A DNA stretch of 64,000 nt from an uncultured Porphyromonadaceae bacterium. GTDB taxonomy: Bacteria; Bacteroidota; Bacteroidia; Bacteroidales; Muribaculaceae. Shown here in pieces: positions 8,742-17,959 of the stretch. The translations under genes and the position numbers were made by a program. Where the stretch lies: assembly GCA_902491625.1 (NCBI GenBank), contig CABUIO010000008.1, positions 13,015 to 77,014 on the forward strand. The letters run 5' to 3'. Within the stretch, counting starts at the first letter, position 1, and every line of letters starts with the position of its first letter. The notes under the pieces are model-generated. The model searched no databases. It was given only the letters and a program-made list of their open reading frames with translations, and was not told where the DNA came from.

Positions 8742-9857
8742 TTACTTCATTACTTTGACTTCGCGGCCGTTGGCGAGGGCGTTCTGTCCGGAGATGACGA
8801 CCTCGGCGCCGGAGGGCACGCCGCTGAGAAGCTCGTAGCTGTCGCCGATGCGCTGGCCAAGCTCGACCTTGTTGAAGCTGACCTTGCCGTCGGCGTAGAC
8901 ATATACATACTGGTTGCCGGAACCTTGCTGCTTCACGACGGCGCGGTCAGGTACGACGACATGGCGCTGTGTACCCAGATCAAGCTCAACGCGCGCGAAC
9001 ATGCCGGGAAGGATGCGTTCGCCGGAGTTGGGGAGGTCGATTTCCACGGCGAAGGTGCGTGTGGCGGGATCGACGGTCGGTAGAATCTTGGTGACGGTGC
9101 CCTCGAAAAGCTCGCTGCCGTAGGTGTCGAATGTCACACGTGCCGGCATTCCTTTGTGTATCAGTGAATACTCGGTCTCCGAGACATTTATTACAATCTT
9201 CATCGGCTGCACCTGAGAGACCGTAAGGATGGGGAGTGTGCCGGTCATGTCGCCCGGATCGTAGTTGCGTGCTGTCACGACGCCGCTTACGGGACTTGTC
9301 AGTACGCTATTCTCACCGGCGTTGGCAAGGGCGCGGCGGGCGCTCGCGAGGGAATTCCGGGCGGTGGTCACGTTGTTCTTCGCCGTAATCAGCTGCGTGT
9401 GCATCTGGTCGACCTGCTGGCGTGTGCCGCCGCCGATATTGAAGAGCTGGAGGGCGCGGTCATAGTCAAGCTTCACGTTGGCATACTGCGCCTTGGCATT
9501 TTCGAGCTGCGCCAGAGCGTTGTCAACCTGAAGCTGATATGTCGTGGTGTTGACGTCGTCGAGAATCACGAGACTCTGGCCGCGACCCACACGCTGTCCC
9601 TCCTCCACGAGGATACTCTTGATGCGAAGGGGCATAGCCGAGGAGATGTTGTTGATCTTGTCGGCCTCGGTCTGGGCCGTATATGTGAAGACTTGCGGAA
9701 CGTCACGTTCGAAAACCTTCTTGATTTTCACTACCGGCTTTTCGTCGGCTTCCGCATGGGAATCTTTGCCGGAATCTTTGCCTCCGCAGGAAGTCAGCGC
9801 AAGGCAGACAAGGAATGAGGCTGCAAGGGCGGTCAGTGTGATATGGTATGCTCGCAT
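8742..9857 (-). CDS. RND efflux periplasmic adaptor (MFP), lipoprotein
   Basis: The 371-residue protein begins with a signal peptide and lipobox LTSC (about residue 24). It has the membrane-fusion order: barrel-sandwich hybrid (VEEGQRVGRGQSLVILDD), helical hairpin at about 95-170, second lipoyl half (SPVSGVVTARNYDPGD), and beta-barrel (RTFAVEIDLPNSGERILPGMF). It connects the RND pump to the outer-membrane channel encoded upstream. Confidence 0.93.
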   Translation of the reverse strand: MRAYHITLTALAASFLVCLALTSCGGKDSGKDSHAEADEKPVVKIKKVFERDVPQVFTYTAQTEADKINNISSAMPLRIKSILVEEGQRVGRGQSLVILDDVNTTTYQLQVDNALAQLENAKAQYANVKLDYDRALQLFNIGGGTRQQVDQMHTQLITAKNNVTTARNSLASARRALANAGENSVLTSPVSGVVTARNYDPGDMTGTLPILTVSQVQPMKIVINVSETEYSLIHKGMPARVTFDTYGSELFEGTVTKILPTVDPATRTFAVEIDLPNSGERILPGMFARVELDLGTQRHVVVPDRAVVKQQGSGNQYVYVYADGKVSFNKVELGQRIGDSYELLSGVPSGAEVVISGQNALANGREVKVMK

Positions 9858-9901
9858 GATGGTTATGATGTTGTGTCTCTTGTGTTTATGGATGATTCTT
9901 T

Positions 9902-11353
9902 TTATCGTTTCTGACGGGTCATCTCCGACGAGGCCACGCGGCGGCCGAGGAGAAGATCAAGCTCCGAGTTGCTGACAAGATAGTTGTAGATCGCCTGATA
10001 ATAGACCAGACGTGCCGAAGTCTCGGCAAGCTCGCTGTCGCGCAGGTCGAGATATGTGGCGGCGCCGATCTCGAAACTTTTCTGCATGATCTCGTGGGCT
10101 TTCTCGGCCTCGCGCACGCCTTCGGCGCTCGACTCTATCTGGCGCACTTCCATGTTGATATTGTCGACGGCAAGCTCCAGCTGCATGTTGATGGAGCGCA
10201 CAAGGTTTTCGCGCTGCAGTTCGGCCTCGGCAAGCTGTATCTTGCTCTGCTTGAGGCCGTAGTATTTCGAACCGCCCGAGAAGATCGGCACCGACAGTGC
10301 GAATCCGACATTGCTGTAGGGATTCAGGTCGAGATGCTTGAACATGTTGCCGTTGCTAAGCGAGCTCCAGTTGAGGTTGAAAGTCGCGGCGAGAGTCGGC
10401 ACCCACGCGAGCTTCTTAAGTTCCACATTGCGGCGCAGCGTCTGGCGCTGGATGTCGAGGGCACGCAGCTGCGTGTTCTCCTCGATGGAATATCCGCCGT
10501 CCTGACGCGCGAACATATCCTGCTGATAGTTCTTAAGATCAGTGTCAGGCTCAACAGCTATGTCGGCGTCCAGACCCATGAGGATGGCGAGCTGGAGCTG
10601 AGCCTGTCGGACGGAAATGTCGGCCTGGAGAATCTGCGGCTCCACATTCTTCACCTGTACCGACGAACGCAGCACATCGTATTCCGACGCCGTGCCGGCC
10701 TCAAACTTCTTCTTGTAGAGGTCGGCGTTGAAAACCGCGTTGTCGTAGTTCTGGAGAAGCACCTCCTTCGATGCCTTGGCAAGAAGGAGAGCGTAGTAAG
10801 CCTTCTCAACCTGATTGATCAGGTCCAGACGCGACGACCGCGACGATTCCAGTGAGGCGAGAATCTGAGTGTCGCTGATCTGTAGCGACTTCCACAGCTG
10901 CGGCGCGATCACCGGCAGAGACACCGAGAACCCCATGCCCCAGCTGTTGTCCTGACCCATCTTGATGGTCTGGCTCTGATCGCCGAAATTCATCTTGAGG
11001 CTCTGCAGCTCGATGCTGCGCGAATATTGCAGACCGAAGTCAATCTGCGGAAACAGCGAGGCAAGCGTCTCCTTCTTGCTGTAGTCCGCACGCTTGATCT
11101 CCATGTCGGCGACCTTCACAGTAGGATTGTCGCCCAGCGCGATCTCCACACACTTGTCCAGGGAAAGCACCACCGTGCGTTTTCCCGCCGAAATATCCGA
11201 AGCAGCCGCAGGCTGAGCCGCCATCATATCCGGAGCCACTGCAGAATGACCCGCCGGGAGAGCGTGCGCGGTCTCCTGAGCCGACGCGGCGACATCTCCC
11301 GCAGCTAATATTGCTGCGAGAAGTATGGCCGTAAAACGTTGTCTTTTATTCAT
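9902..11353 (-). CDS. TolC-family outer-membrane efflux protein
   Basis: The ATG at 11353 (MNKRQRFT..) was chosen over 11389 because a TAACTTTG promoter box lies at 11378-11385, between the two. The 483-residue protein has a signal peptide and two homologous halves of long helices typical of OEP proteins (LDLINQVEKAYYALLLAK in one half, DLRDSELAETSARLVYYQA in the other). It forms the outer-membrane duct for the adjacent RND pump and is the first gene of the operon. Confidence 0.93.
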   Translation of the reverse strand: MNKRQRFTAILLAAILAAGDVAASAQETAHALPAGHSAVAPDMMAAQPAAASDISAGKRTVVLSLDKCVEIALGDNPTVKVADMEIKRADYSKKETLASLFPQIDFGLQYSRSIELQSLKMNFGDQSQTIKMGQDNSWGMGFSVSLPVIAPQLWKSLQISDTQILASLESSRSSRLDLINQVEKAYYALLLAKASKEVLLQNYDNAVFNADLYKKKFEAGTASEYDVLRSSVQVKNVEPQILQADISVRQAQLQLAILMGLDADIAVEPDTDLKNYQQDMFARQDGGYSIEENTQLRALDIQRQTLRRNVELKKLAWVPTLAATFNLNWSSLSNGNMFKHLDLNPYSNVGFALSVPIFSGGSKYYGLKQSKIQLAEAELQRENLVRSINMQLELAVDNINMEVRQIESSAEGVREAEKAHEIMQKSFEIGAATYLDLRDSELAETSARLVYYQAIYNYLVSNSELDLLLGRRVASSEMTRQKR

Positions 11354-11377
11354 CTGAAACGGTTGAGAAAAACGCTG

Positions 11378-11385
11378 CAAAGTTA
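11378..11385 (-). promoter_or_regulatory. Promoter -7 element of the efflux operon
   Basis: The minus strand reads TAACTTTG. It leaves a leader of about 18 nt before the TolC start at 11353 and decides that start. Confidence 0.65.
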
Positions 11386-11399
11386 GCAAATTCCCCCGG

Positions 11400-11713
11400 C
11401 ATGAGGACTCATTTCCGACAAAAAGACCAACAATGCCGACATAGCGGCTCTTTCCAGCGATAAGGCGGCGCTATCCGAGGAAAAACAGCAAGCGCTCCTT
11501 ATCGTCCAGGGGCAGTCCCCGAGACGGTAAGGGAGAAGAGGGGATGATTCAAAAGGGCAGTCAAGGGTTTCCGGCCAAAGATGGCTGGACACTTTTTTTC
11601 GGGGGCAAGCTCCCGGGACTGGAGACAGATTCGCTCCCGGAAGTTTCGACAGAGACTGATAGCTTTAGAGGAAGATGACGGTCGTGTGTTATTGTTATGT
11701 GACAATTATTTTG
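11400..11713 (+). other. Intergenic region with a possible short gene remnant
   Basis: About 310 bases lack a convincing gene. A plus-strand frame at about 11416-11530 reads like a coiled-coil fragment (ADIAALSSDKAALSEEKQQ) before a stop, which may be the decayed end of a former gene. Nothing else is recognised. Confidence 0.25.
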
Positions 11714-11721
11714 TAGTTTTG
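11714..11721 (+). promoter_or_regulatory. Promoter -7 element of the broken membrane-protein gene
   Basis: TAGTTTTG matches TAnnTTTG, about 30 bases before the start at 11750. Confidence 0.5.
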
Positions 11722-11749
11722 GAACTCGCAATTGAGTAAGTAAATAAGT

Positions 11750-13165
11750 ATGTCAGCGAAAATATTGAATATGAAACGATTGTATTCAAATACTCATAAT
11801 ACATTCCCACGGTTGGAGCTAAACTCAAGAAAACATATATTGGGTATTCTTGTCATTGTATGCATCGGAATCGGTGCAACGTTCTTTTTCTTAAGAAGCT
11901 ACTATAATGAGCCTGTAGGAGACGATTTGCTGTATAGATATGTGCTTGACAAGCATCCTCTTGGAGAAAATATCCTGAAAAGAAAAATCCAGACTTTGGG
12001 CGACGCCATAGAAAGTCAGTCGACTCAGTATTTTTATTCCAATGGTCGAACTGTCGTGCATATCTTCGTTCAGATGTTTGCCGGTGTGTGAGGACATGTT
12101 GCGTTCTGTGTCGTCAATACTTTGATGTTCGTTGCTGCAATTATGCTTATATGCAGATATTGCTTTAAAGGAATGATGATGCGGAATATCTGGTGCTGGA
12201 TATTGGTGATGTTATCCTTTTTCTAACTTTTCCCGGGGGGAGGCAATGTGTGGTATTCTATAGCAGGAGCATTTAATTATCTGTATCCGATAATGCTCGT
12301 TTCGGGATTCCTTGTTGTATATGATCGTCTGATAAGCGGTGGCAAGTATTTAAGCGGATGGAAAGTCTCTGTTATTTCTCTCTTTGCTTTCATTACAGGT
12401 TGGTCGCAGGAGTGTTTCGCTGTGCCACTTGCGGGCGCCATACTAATATATGTTCTTACGAATTATAAACATTGTGGAACTAAAGTTCGGATTGTGTCAT
12501 TATTCCTGTGGATTGGAACAGCGGTGCTGGTCTTTGCTCCCGGTAATTTAATGCGTGCCATGACGTCTGCGAAGTCTTTGTGTGGTACGTTATATTGGGC
12601 GGCGCATTATTTTATGGCGACACATATTATTACGATACTTTTGGTTTTGTCTATATATCTTGCCTTTAAGGATAAATCTTTGTTCAAACGTTTTGTGCAG
12701 GAAAACAAAATATTGTTGTATGCCTGGGTAATTTCCTGTGTGATGGGATGTCTGGCCAACACTCTCATTCAGTCCTTCTATGGCATTGCTTTCTTTTCGA
12801 TTCTGCTGACGTTCAAAATATTCCCTTTGTGTTTTAATTTGGCGAAGAAATCGATATGGATTAATGGCACAGGATTGGCGATACTTCTGTTGTTTTCCGT
12901 GCATCAGGCTATGATTGTTTCCGCGCAAAGGAAGATTCAGTATTTTCACAGAGAATTTTTAAGATCCTATGTCGAGTCTCCGGATGGCAGACTTCCGGTG
13001 CCGGAAGCGCCATACAGGCATCCTTTAGTGCGTCCGTATGCTGTCACTTGGTTTGAGCACGATGCTTCCGGGTGGATCATGCTCACTATACAACAATACT
13101 ATGGTTCTTTAGGCAAACCATTGGTTTTGATGACCCCGCAAGACAGTGTTCCGGCGAAGCAGTGA
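11750..13165 (+). pseudogene. DUF6056-like integral membrane protein, two in-frame nonsense mutations
   Basis: One continuous frame is interrupted by TGA at 12089-12091 and TAA at 12224-12226. Translation across both stops reads as one membrane protein of about 470 residues. The N-terminal motif EPVGDDLLYRY and the later GGGNVWYSIAGAFNYLYP fit DUF6056-type polytopic proteins, which resemble glycosyltransferases of the GT-C type. The TGA fits a Trp codon change and the TAA a Leu codon change. The promoter is still present, so a short N-terminal product could be made. A secondary start at 12248 gives a 305-residue C-terminal piece but is probably not functional. Confidence 0.8.
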
Positions 13166-13176
13166 AAAAAGAAGAA

Positions 13177-13207
13177 GGGCGGAGGCACTTCGAAGGTGCG
13201 TCCGCCC
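13177..13207 (-). terminator. Hairpin terminator downstream of the secreted protein gene
   Basis: The minus strand forms a GGGCGGA../..TCCGCCC stem of about 14 pairs, followed by TTCTTCTTTTTTC. It serves the gene at 13231 and may also act on the convergent pseudogene. Confidence 0.75.
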
Positions 13208-13230
13208 GGTGGATTGCTGTCTGTAGCTTT

Positions 13231-14796
13231 TTAGCGTACGATTACTTTGGAGGTCTTTACTGAGCCGTCAGACATGTTGTCGACACGGATGTAGAGGCCG
13301 TTGACAGGCTCTGCGACGCGGAGGCCGGAGATGGTGTAATACTCCGTTGTCTCCACTGTGGCGTCGGCTGCCGTGATGCCGCCGATGCCGAGCACGAGGT
13401 CGGACTTGCGTGTCTCGCCGCCGCCGATGTAGACGCTCTGGATTCCGATTTCAGGCTTCTCCTCCATGTTGAGGGTGAGGGTGTGGTTTTCTCCGCCGTT
13501 GGTGATGATCACGCCTGTCTCGTTGAAGAGATAGGGAATGTCGGTGATCGTCTCTTTGAGCGAGGGATATAACTCCGGAGTGAGGGAGAAGAGTTCGCCG
13601 TTCACATAGATGTTGTAATAGAGCTTGTTGGGGTCGATGAAGTTGCCCTCGGTGTCTGTGCAGGGCACGTTGAAGGAGATGTTGCGACCCCAGCCGTAGT
13701 CGTCGCCGATCTCGATGCCGTAGGGAGCGGCAGGGGTGGCGGCCACTTCCTCGTAGGGTGTGAACACAGCGTTCTCGATGACGGAGCCGGAGGGCATTCC
13801 GGGATTGGCGGTATTCTTGCCGAAGCACATCATCAGGGCGCAGTCGGCCTCGACCGTGTAGGCGCCGTCCTTAAGTGTGAGCGTGGCCTGGGACACCGGA
13901 GTGTAGACGTTCTGCATGTCGCCCCATTCGGAAGGCTCCTGGGTTACTGTTGACGACTGGAAGAAGTAATAATAGTTTTCGGTGGTGTAGATGCCGAGAT
14001 ACTGGTTTGTGGGAAGCGTCACCTTGTCCCCGTCCACCGTGCCCTTCACCCATGAGTCGGGGAAGTAGGAGTAGAGGTCGCGGATCCACATCTCGCCGTC
14101 CTTGATGCCGATGTGGACGATTTTCTGACTGATCCGGCCGTAAGAGTCTTCAGATTTGACTACATATTGTTTTGTCTCAAGACCTTCGGGAGGAGTCTGC
14201 AGAGTCTCGTCGAAGAGGCTCCAGCGGAAATCGCCGTCGGAGGATCCTGAATATATCTCGCCGTCGGTGAGGCCGACAACCGGAGCTGACTCGTAACCCT
14301 CGGGAACTACCTGAGAGAGTACGCCGTTCTCCCACTTCATGACGAGGTCGGGATTGTCCGTGTCCTCGACAAATTCATATCCGGTCACTTCGCCATCGGC
14401 ATTTGTCTGCTTTTCGATCTTGAACATTTTGTTGTAGAGCTGGGTGTCCTCTGTGCCGAGATATTGGTTGCCGGGCTGGATGTAGGCGGGCTGGGGGAGC
14501 TTGAAGACGATGTTGCCGTCGGAGCCTCGCGTGCCTTTGATCCAGTAGTCCTGCGAGACGGAGAAGGTGTTCACGGGACGCAGCATATAGAAATCGTCGC
14601 CGTCGATCACGATCTTGCCGATCTTGCCCTCGATCTGCTGGATGTTGAGCTGACCGTAGAAAGTAAGATACTGCATGTTGTAGCGATAGACGTTCTCATA
14701 GAGTGTCCCTTGTGGAGTCGTGAGAATTCCTTCGGCAGAGGCCGCGGAACAACCGGCAGCGAGCGCGAGGGATAAAAAGAGTAAATGTTTCTTCAT
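13231..14796 (-). CDS. Large secreted protein with T9SS-like C-terminal tail
   Basis: The 521-residue protein has a signal peptide (MKKHLLFLSLALAAGCSAASA). Two related segments, around residues 80-115 (YWIKGTRGSDGNIVFKLP..NQYLG) and 245-280 (WVKGTVDGDKVTLPTNQYLG), show an internal repeat. The end (TTEYYTISGLRV..PVNGLYIRV.. KVIVR) resembles the type A sorting tail of type IX secretion substrates. The tail is known in the family to send proteins to the surface; function of the body is unknown. A TATCTTTG box lies at 14848-14855. Confidence 0.8.
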   Translation of the reverse strand: MKKHLLFLSLALAAGCSAASAEGILTTPQGTLYENVYRYNMQYLTFYGQLNIQQIEGKIGKIVIDGDDFYMLRPVNTFSVSQDYWIKGTRGSDGNIVFKLPQPAYIQPGNQYLGTEDTQLYNKMFKIEKQTNADGEVTGYEFVEDTDNPDLVMKWENGVLSQVVPEGYESAPVVGLTDGEIYSGSSDGDFRWSLFDETLQTPPEGLETKQYVVKSEDSYGRISQKIVHIGIKDGEMWIRDLYSYFPDSWVKGTVDGDKVTLPTNQYLGIYTTENYYYFFQSSTVTQEPSEWGDMQNVYTPVSQATLTLKDGAYTVEADCALMMCFGKNTANPGMPSGSVIENAVFTPYEEVAATPAAPYGIEIGDDYGWGRNISFNVPCTDTEGNFIDPNKLYYNIYVNGELFSLTPELYPSLKETITDIPYLFNETGVIITNGGENHTLTLNMEEKPEIGIQSVYIGGGETRKSDLVLGIGGITAADATVETTEYYTISGLRVAEPVNGLYIRVDNMSDGSVKTSKVIVR

Positions 14797-14847
14797 ACCT
14801 TAGAGTGTGAGTTTGATTATTGACCAATGGTTTTTGAAAGCTGCGCA

Positions 14848-14855
14848 CAAAGATA
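14848..14855 (-). promoter_or_regulatory. Promoter -7 element of the secreted protein gene
   Basis: The minus strand reads TATCTTTG, about 52 bases before the start at 14796. The rest of 14797-15051 holds nothing recognised. Confidence 0.6.
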
Positions 14856-15051
14856 AGTATAATTTTCAACATTGTGTATGCCTATTGGCAAAAGAAATTT
14901 TTCATGACTTGTTTTTGTGCGGTTGAAGTATGCCGCGGACGTGTGGTTTCGATTGTAAAATCGCAAGCGGAAACGTAATGCGTACTTGCAGGATTCCGCT
15001 AACGTAGTAAGGTCGCGGAATGCAAATATTTTCATGCCGGAGGCGGGGAGG

Positions 15052-16281
15052 TCAGCCGAAGAAGAAGTAGGCGACAATGACGGCGGAGACGGCGCCGACG
15101 ACGTCCGCGAGCAGCGCGTAGGCCGGAGCATAGCGTGTCTTCATCACGCCCACGGAGCCGAAATAGACGGCGAGGATATAGAATGTGGTGTCGGTGCTTC
15201 CGCGGACTGCGGCCGCGACCTGAGAGACGAAGGCGTCGGCGCCGTGGGTCTTCATCACGTCGAGCATCAGGGCGCACGAGCCGCTGCCGCTGAGAGGTTT
15301 CATAAGCATGGTGGGGAGAGCGCCTACCCAGCGTGTGTCGCCGCCGCACCATGCCACGAGCTGTTCGACCCAGCCGGTGAAGATGTCGAGCGCTCCGGAG
15401 GCGCGGAACATGCCGATGGCGACGAGGATGGCGACAAGGTAGGGGATGATCTTCACGGCTGTCGTGAATCCTTCCTTGGCGCCTTCGATAAAGCAGTCGT
15501 AGACGTTGAGACGTTTCCGGACTCCGGCGCCGATGAAGAGGAGTATGATGCTGAAAAGAATGAAGTTGGCGGCGAAGGTGCTGTAGGTCTGCACTTTGTC
15601 GGCGGGAAGCGAAGCGAAGAACCATACGATCAACGCCACGATGCCCAGGATGGCGGCAAACCATGAGAGCAGTACGCGGTCGATGCGGATGTGCTGCTTT
15701 ATGCAGAGCGCAAAGAGTCCGGTGATGGTGGCGATGGCCGTGGCGATGAGGATGGGGATGAAGATGTCGGTGGGATTGCTCGCGCCGCCCTGCGCGCGAT
15801 ACATCATTATGCTTATCGGGATGAGGCAGAGTCCGGAGCTGTTGAGCACCAGAAACATTATCATGGAGTCGGTGGCGGTGTCCTTCTTCGGATTGAGGGT
15901 CTGCATCTCCTGCATCGCCTTGAGCCCCATGGGCGTGGCGGCGTTGTCGAGTCCGAGCATGTTGGCGGAGATGTTCATGAAGATGGCACCCATGGCGGGA
16001 TGTCCCTTGGGGATGCCGGGGAAGAGCCGCGAGAAGAACGGACTGATGAGGTTGCCCATGGCGCCGATGACACCTCCGCGTTCGCCGATCTTCATGATGC
16101 CGAGCCAAAGGGAGAGCACGCCGGTGAGTCCGATGGAAATCTCGAAGGCGAAGGCTGCCTGATCGAACGAGGAATTCATTATGTCGCTCCAGATCTGTGT
16201 CTCGCCGGTCGCTATGGTGGTTCCTGCGGCCATGAGAAACGCCACGACGAGGAAGAATATCCAGATGTAGTTGAGTATCAT
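15052..16281 (-). CDS. SpmA-SpmB fusion (nucleoside-recognition domain membrane protein)
   Basis: The 409-residue polytopic membrane protein joins two homologous gate-type halves. SpmA is recognisable from GHPAMGAIFMNISANMLGLDNAATPMGLKAM, read in two parts. SpmB is recognisable from MLMKPLSGSGSCALMLDVM and GSTDTTFYILAVYFGSVG. The fusion is common in Bacteroidota, which do not sporulate, so the role is transport-like and not sporulation. It is the last gene of a coupled operon and starts 5 bases after the zinc-type ABC ATPase gene. Whether it works with that ABC system is not known. Confidence 0.9.
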   Translation of the reverse strand: MILNYIWIFFLVVAFLMAAGTTIATGETQIWSDIMNSSFDQAAFAFEISIGLTGVLSLWLGIMKIGERGGVIGAMGNLISPFFSRLFPGIPKGHPAMGAIFMNISANMLGLDNAATPMGLKAMQEMQTLNPKKDTATDSMIMFLVLNSSGLCLIPISIMMYRAQGGASNPTDIFIPILIATAIATITGLFALCIKQHIRIDRVLLSWFAAILGIVALIVWFFASLPADKVQTYSTFAANFILFSIILLFIGAGVRKRLNVYDCFIEGAKEGFTTAVKIIPYLVAILVAIGMFRASGALDIFTGWVEQLVAWCGGDTRWVGALPTMLMKPLSGSGSCALMLDVMKTHGADAFVSQVAAAVRGSTDTTFYILAVYFGSVGVMKTRYAPAYALLADVVGAVSAVIVAYFFFG

Positions 16282-16286
16282 AGGCT

Positions 16287-17033
16287 TCAGAATGATTTTC
16301 TATCCTCTTCGGGACAGTAGGTCGTGCATTCGTGGTGTGTGCGGTGGCACGTGCGCACCTCGTGGTCCACGATGATGTGGCGGTTGGCCATGGTGGAGAT
16401 GATTGACATCTCGTGGCTGACGAGCACGATGGTGGCGTGGCGCGACGCCTCGCTTACGAGTCCGTAGATCTGGCGCTCGAAATTCTTGTCGACGTAGGAG
16501 AGCGGTTCGTCGAGCACGAGTAGCTCGGGGCGCGAGATGAGTGCGCGGCCAAGCAGAGTGCGCTGCAGCTGTCCTCCGCTGAGCTCTCCGATGGGATGGC
16601 TGCGGAATCCGGTGGCGCCGACAGTTTCGATCATCTCCTCAAGGCGCTCGCGGTCGTCGGCAGTGATGCGCGGACGGATGCTGTGGTAGAGTCCGGAGAG
16701 AATGACATCCTCGACAAGTATGGGGAAGCGTGTGTCGATTTCGCTTTTCTGCGGCAGATAGCCGATGCGGAGATTGCGGGTCGGAGAGCCGGAGGCGTCG
16801 AAATAAGTGACCTTCCCTTTTACGGGAGGAAGAAGGCGCAGCAGCGTGCGTAGCAGCGTGGTCTTGCCTCCTCCGTTGGGTCCGGTGATGGCCATGAAGT
16901 CGCCACGGCACAGTTCAAGGTCGACGTCGCGGAGCACCGGACGCCGGCGATCGTAGCCCGCCGACACGTTGGAGAGGCGTATCAGAGGTGTCGTTTCGCA
17001 GGGACAGATGTCGTATGTAGTTTCAGTCGTCAT
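16287..17033 (-). CDS. znuC: Metal-type ABC transporter ATP-binding protein (ZnuC-like)
   Basis: The ATG at 17033 was chosen because it overlaps the stop of the upstream binding-protein gene (ATGA), giving 248 residues. Walker A GPNGGGKTT, signature LSGGQ, Walker B LLVLDEP and the switch His in VSHEM are all present. The family pairs with a solute-binding protein and a ZnuB permease. The binding protein precedes it, but no permease gene follows; the spmAB fusion occupies that place. Confidence 0.88.
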   Translation of the reverse strand: MTTETTYDICPCETTPLIRLSNVSAGYDRRRPVLRDVDLELCRGDFMAITGPNGGGKTTLLRTLLRLLPPVKGKVTYFDASGSPTRNLRIGYLPQKSEIDTRFPILVEDVILSGLYHSIRPRITADDRERLEEMIETVGATGFRSHPIGELSGGQLQRTLLGRALISRPELLVLDEPLSYVDKNFERQIYGLVSEASRHATIVLVSHEMSIISTMANRHIIVDHEVRTCHRTHHECTTYCPEEDRKSF

Positions 17034-17959
17034 TCTCTCTGGTTCTGTCTGATGGCTTGCGCGGCCACAACGAGCTGATGGAGAAATCCTCTGTCCATCA
17101 GCCGCAACGGACACACGGGAGTCTGCATGTCACCGCTCAGCAGGGCAGTCTCGTTGCCCTGTTGGGCGATGTCGTAGAAGACAGCCACTGGCCGGGCTCT
17201 CCGGGCAAGGTCTACGGCATCAGCAAGCTGGCGCGGTGTGACCTCCTTGCCCTCCTGCTGCACGCTGAGTTGTCGCAGTCCGTAGGCCGAGGCGAAATAT
17301 CCCAGTGAGGGATGCCAGACCATGAAGGTGCGGTCGCGGCAGTCGGCGAGGATGGCGCGGATGCTGTCGTCGGTGGCTGTCAGCAGTGAGTCGAGACTCG
17401 CGAAGCGGCGGCGGTAGATGTCGGTTCCGGCGGTGTCGAGACGACAGAGCGTCCGCAGCATGTTCTGCGCCATGATGCGGCAGTTGGCCGGAGTCGTCCA
17501 GATGTGGGGGTCAAATCCTTCGTCGTGATGCTCCTCATCTTCATGGCCTTCGCCGTGATGGTGGTGATGATGGCCGTGGCAACTGTCCGCGAGCTTGTCG
17601 ATACCGGCGGAGGTGTCGACAATGACGAGCGATGGATTGTTGGCTGCCGTACGCTCCATGAGTGCTTCCTCAAAGGGGAGGCCGCCGAGCGAGAAATAGA
17701 CATGCGACCGCTCGACGTCGATGAGGCTCCGCATCGACGGCTCGTAGTTCTCGGGGTCGGAGCCTGACTCCAGCATGCATCCGGCCTCCACTCTGTCGCC
17801 TCCTAACTGCTCAAGGAGCCATTGTTGCGGCGGAATCGAGACAACGGCGGCGATGCGGACGCCGGAAGTGTCGCGGCTGTCGGTGTCGGCCGTGCATCCC
17901 GCCAAATGAAAGAGCATGACTGACGGAAGGAGAGAGAGGAGCAGTCGCCGCAGGGTCAT
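17030..17959 (-). CDS. znuA: Zinc-type ABC transporter solute-binding lipoprotein (ZnuA-like)
   Basis: The 309-residue protein has a signal peptide with lipobox LAGC. A His-rich loop around residues 128-148 (CHGHHHHHHGEGHEDEEHH) is typical of zinc-binding members of cluster A-I proteins. Further metal-ligand positions appear in DPHIWTT and WHPSLGYF. It overlaps both neighbours by ATGA: the TPR gene upstream and znuC downstream. It binds zinc or a similar metal outside the inner membrane. Confidence 0.9.
   Translation of the reverse strand: MTLRRLLLSLLPSVMLFHLAGCTADTDSRDTSGVRIAAVVSIPPQQWLLEQLGGDRVEAGCMLESGSDPENYEPSMRSLIDVERSHVYFSLGGLPFEEALMERTAANNPSLVIVDTSAGIDKLADSCHGHHHHHHGEGHEDEEHHDEGFDPHIWTTPANCRIMAQNMLRTLCRLDTAGTDIYRRRFASLDSLLTATDDSIRAILADCRDRTFMVWHPSLGYFASAYGLRQLSVQQEGKEVTPRQLADAVDLARRARPVAVFYDIAQQGNETALLSGDMQTPVCPLRLMDRGFLHQLVVAAQAIRQNQRE

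Noticed and set aside
11392..11705. Two small minus-strand frames upstream of the TolC gene
   Set aside because: They lie upstream of the promoter, have no leader and no protein-like composition.
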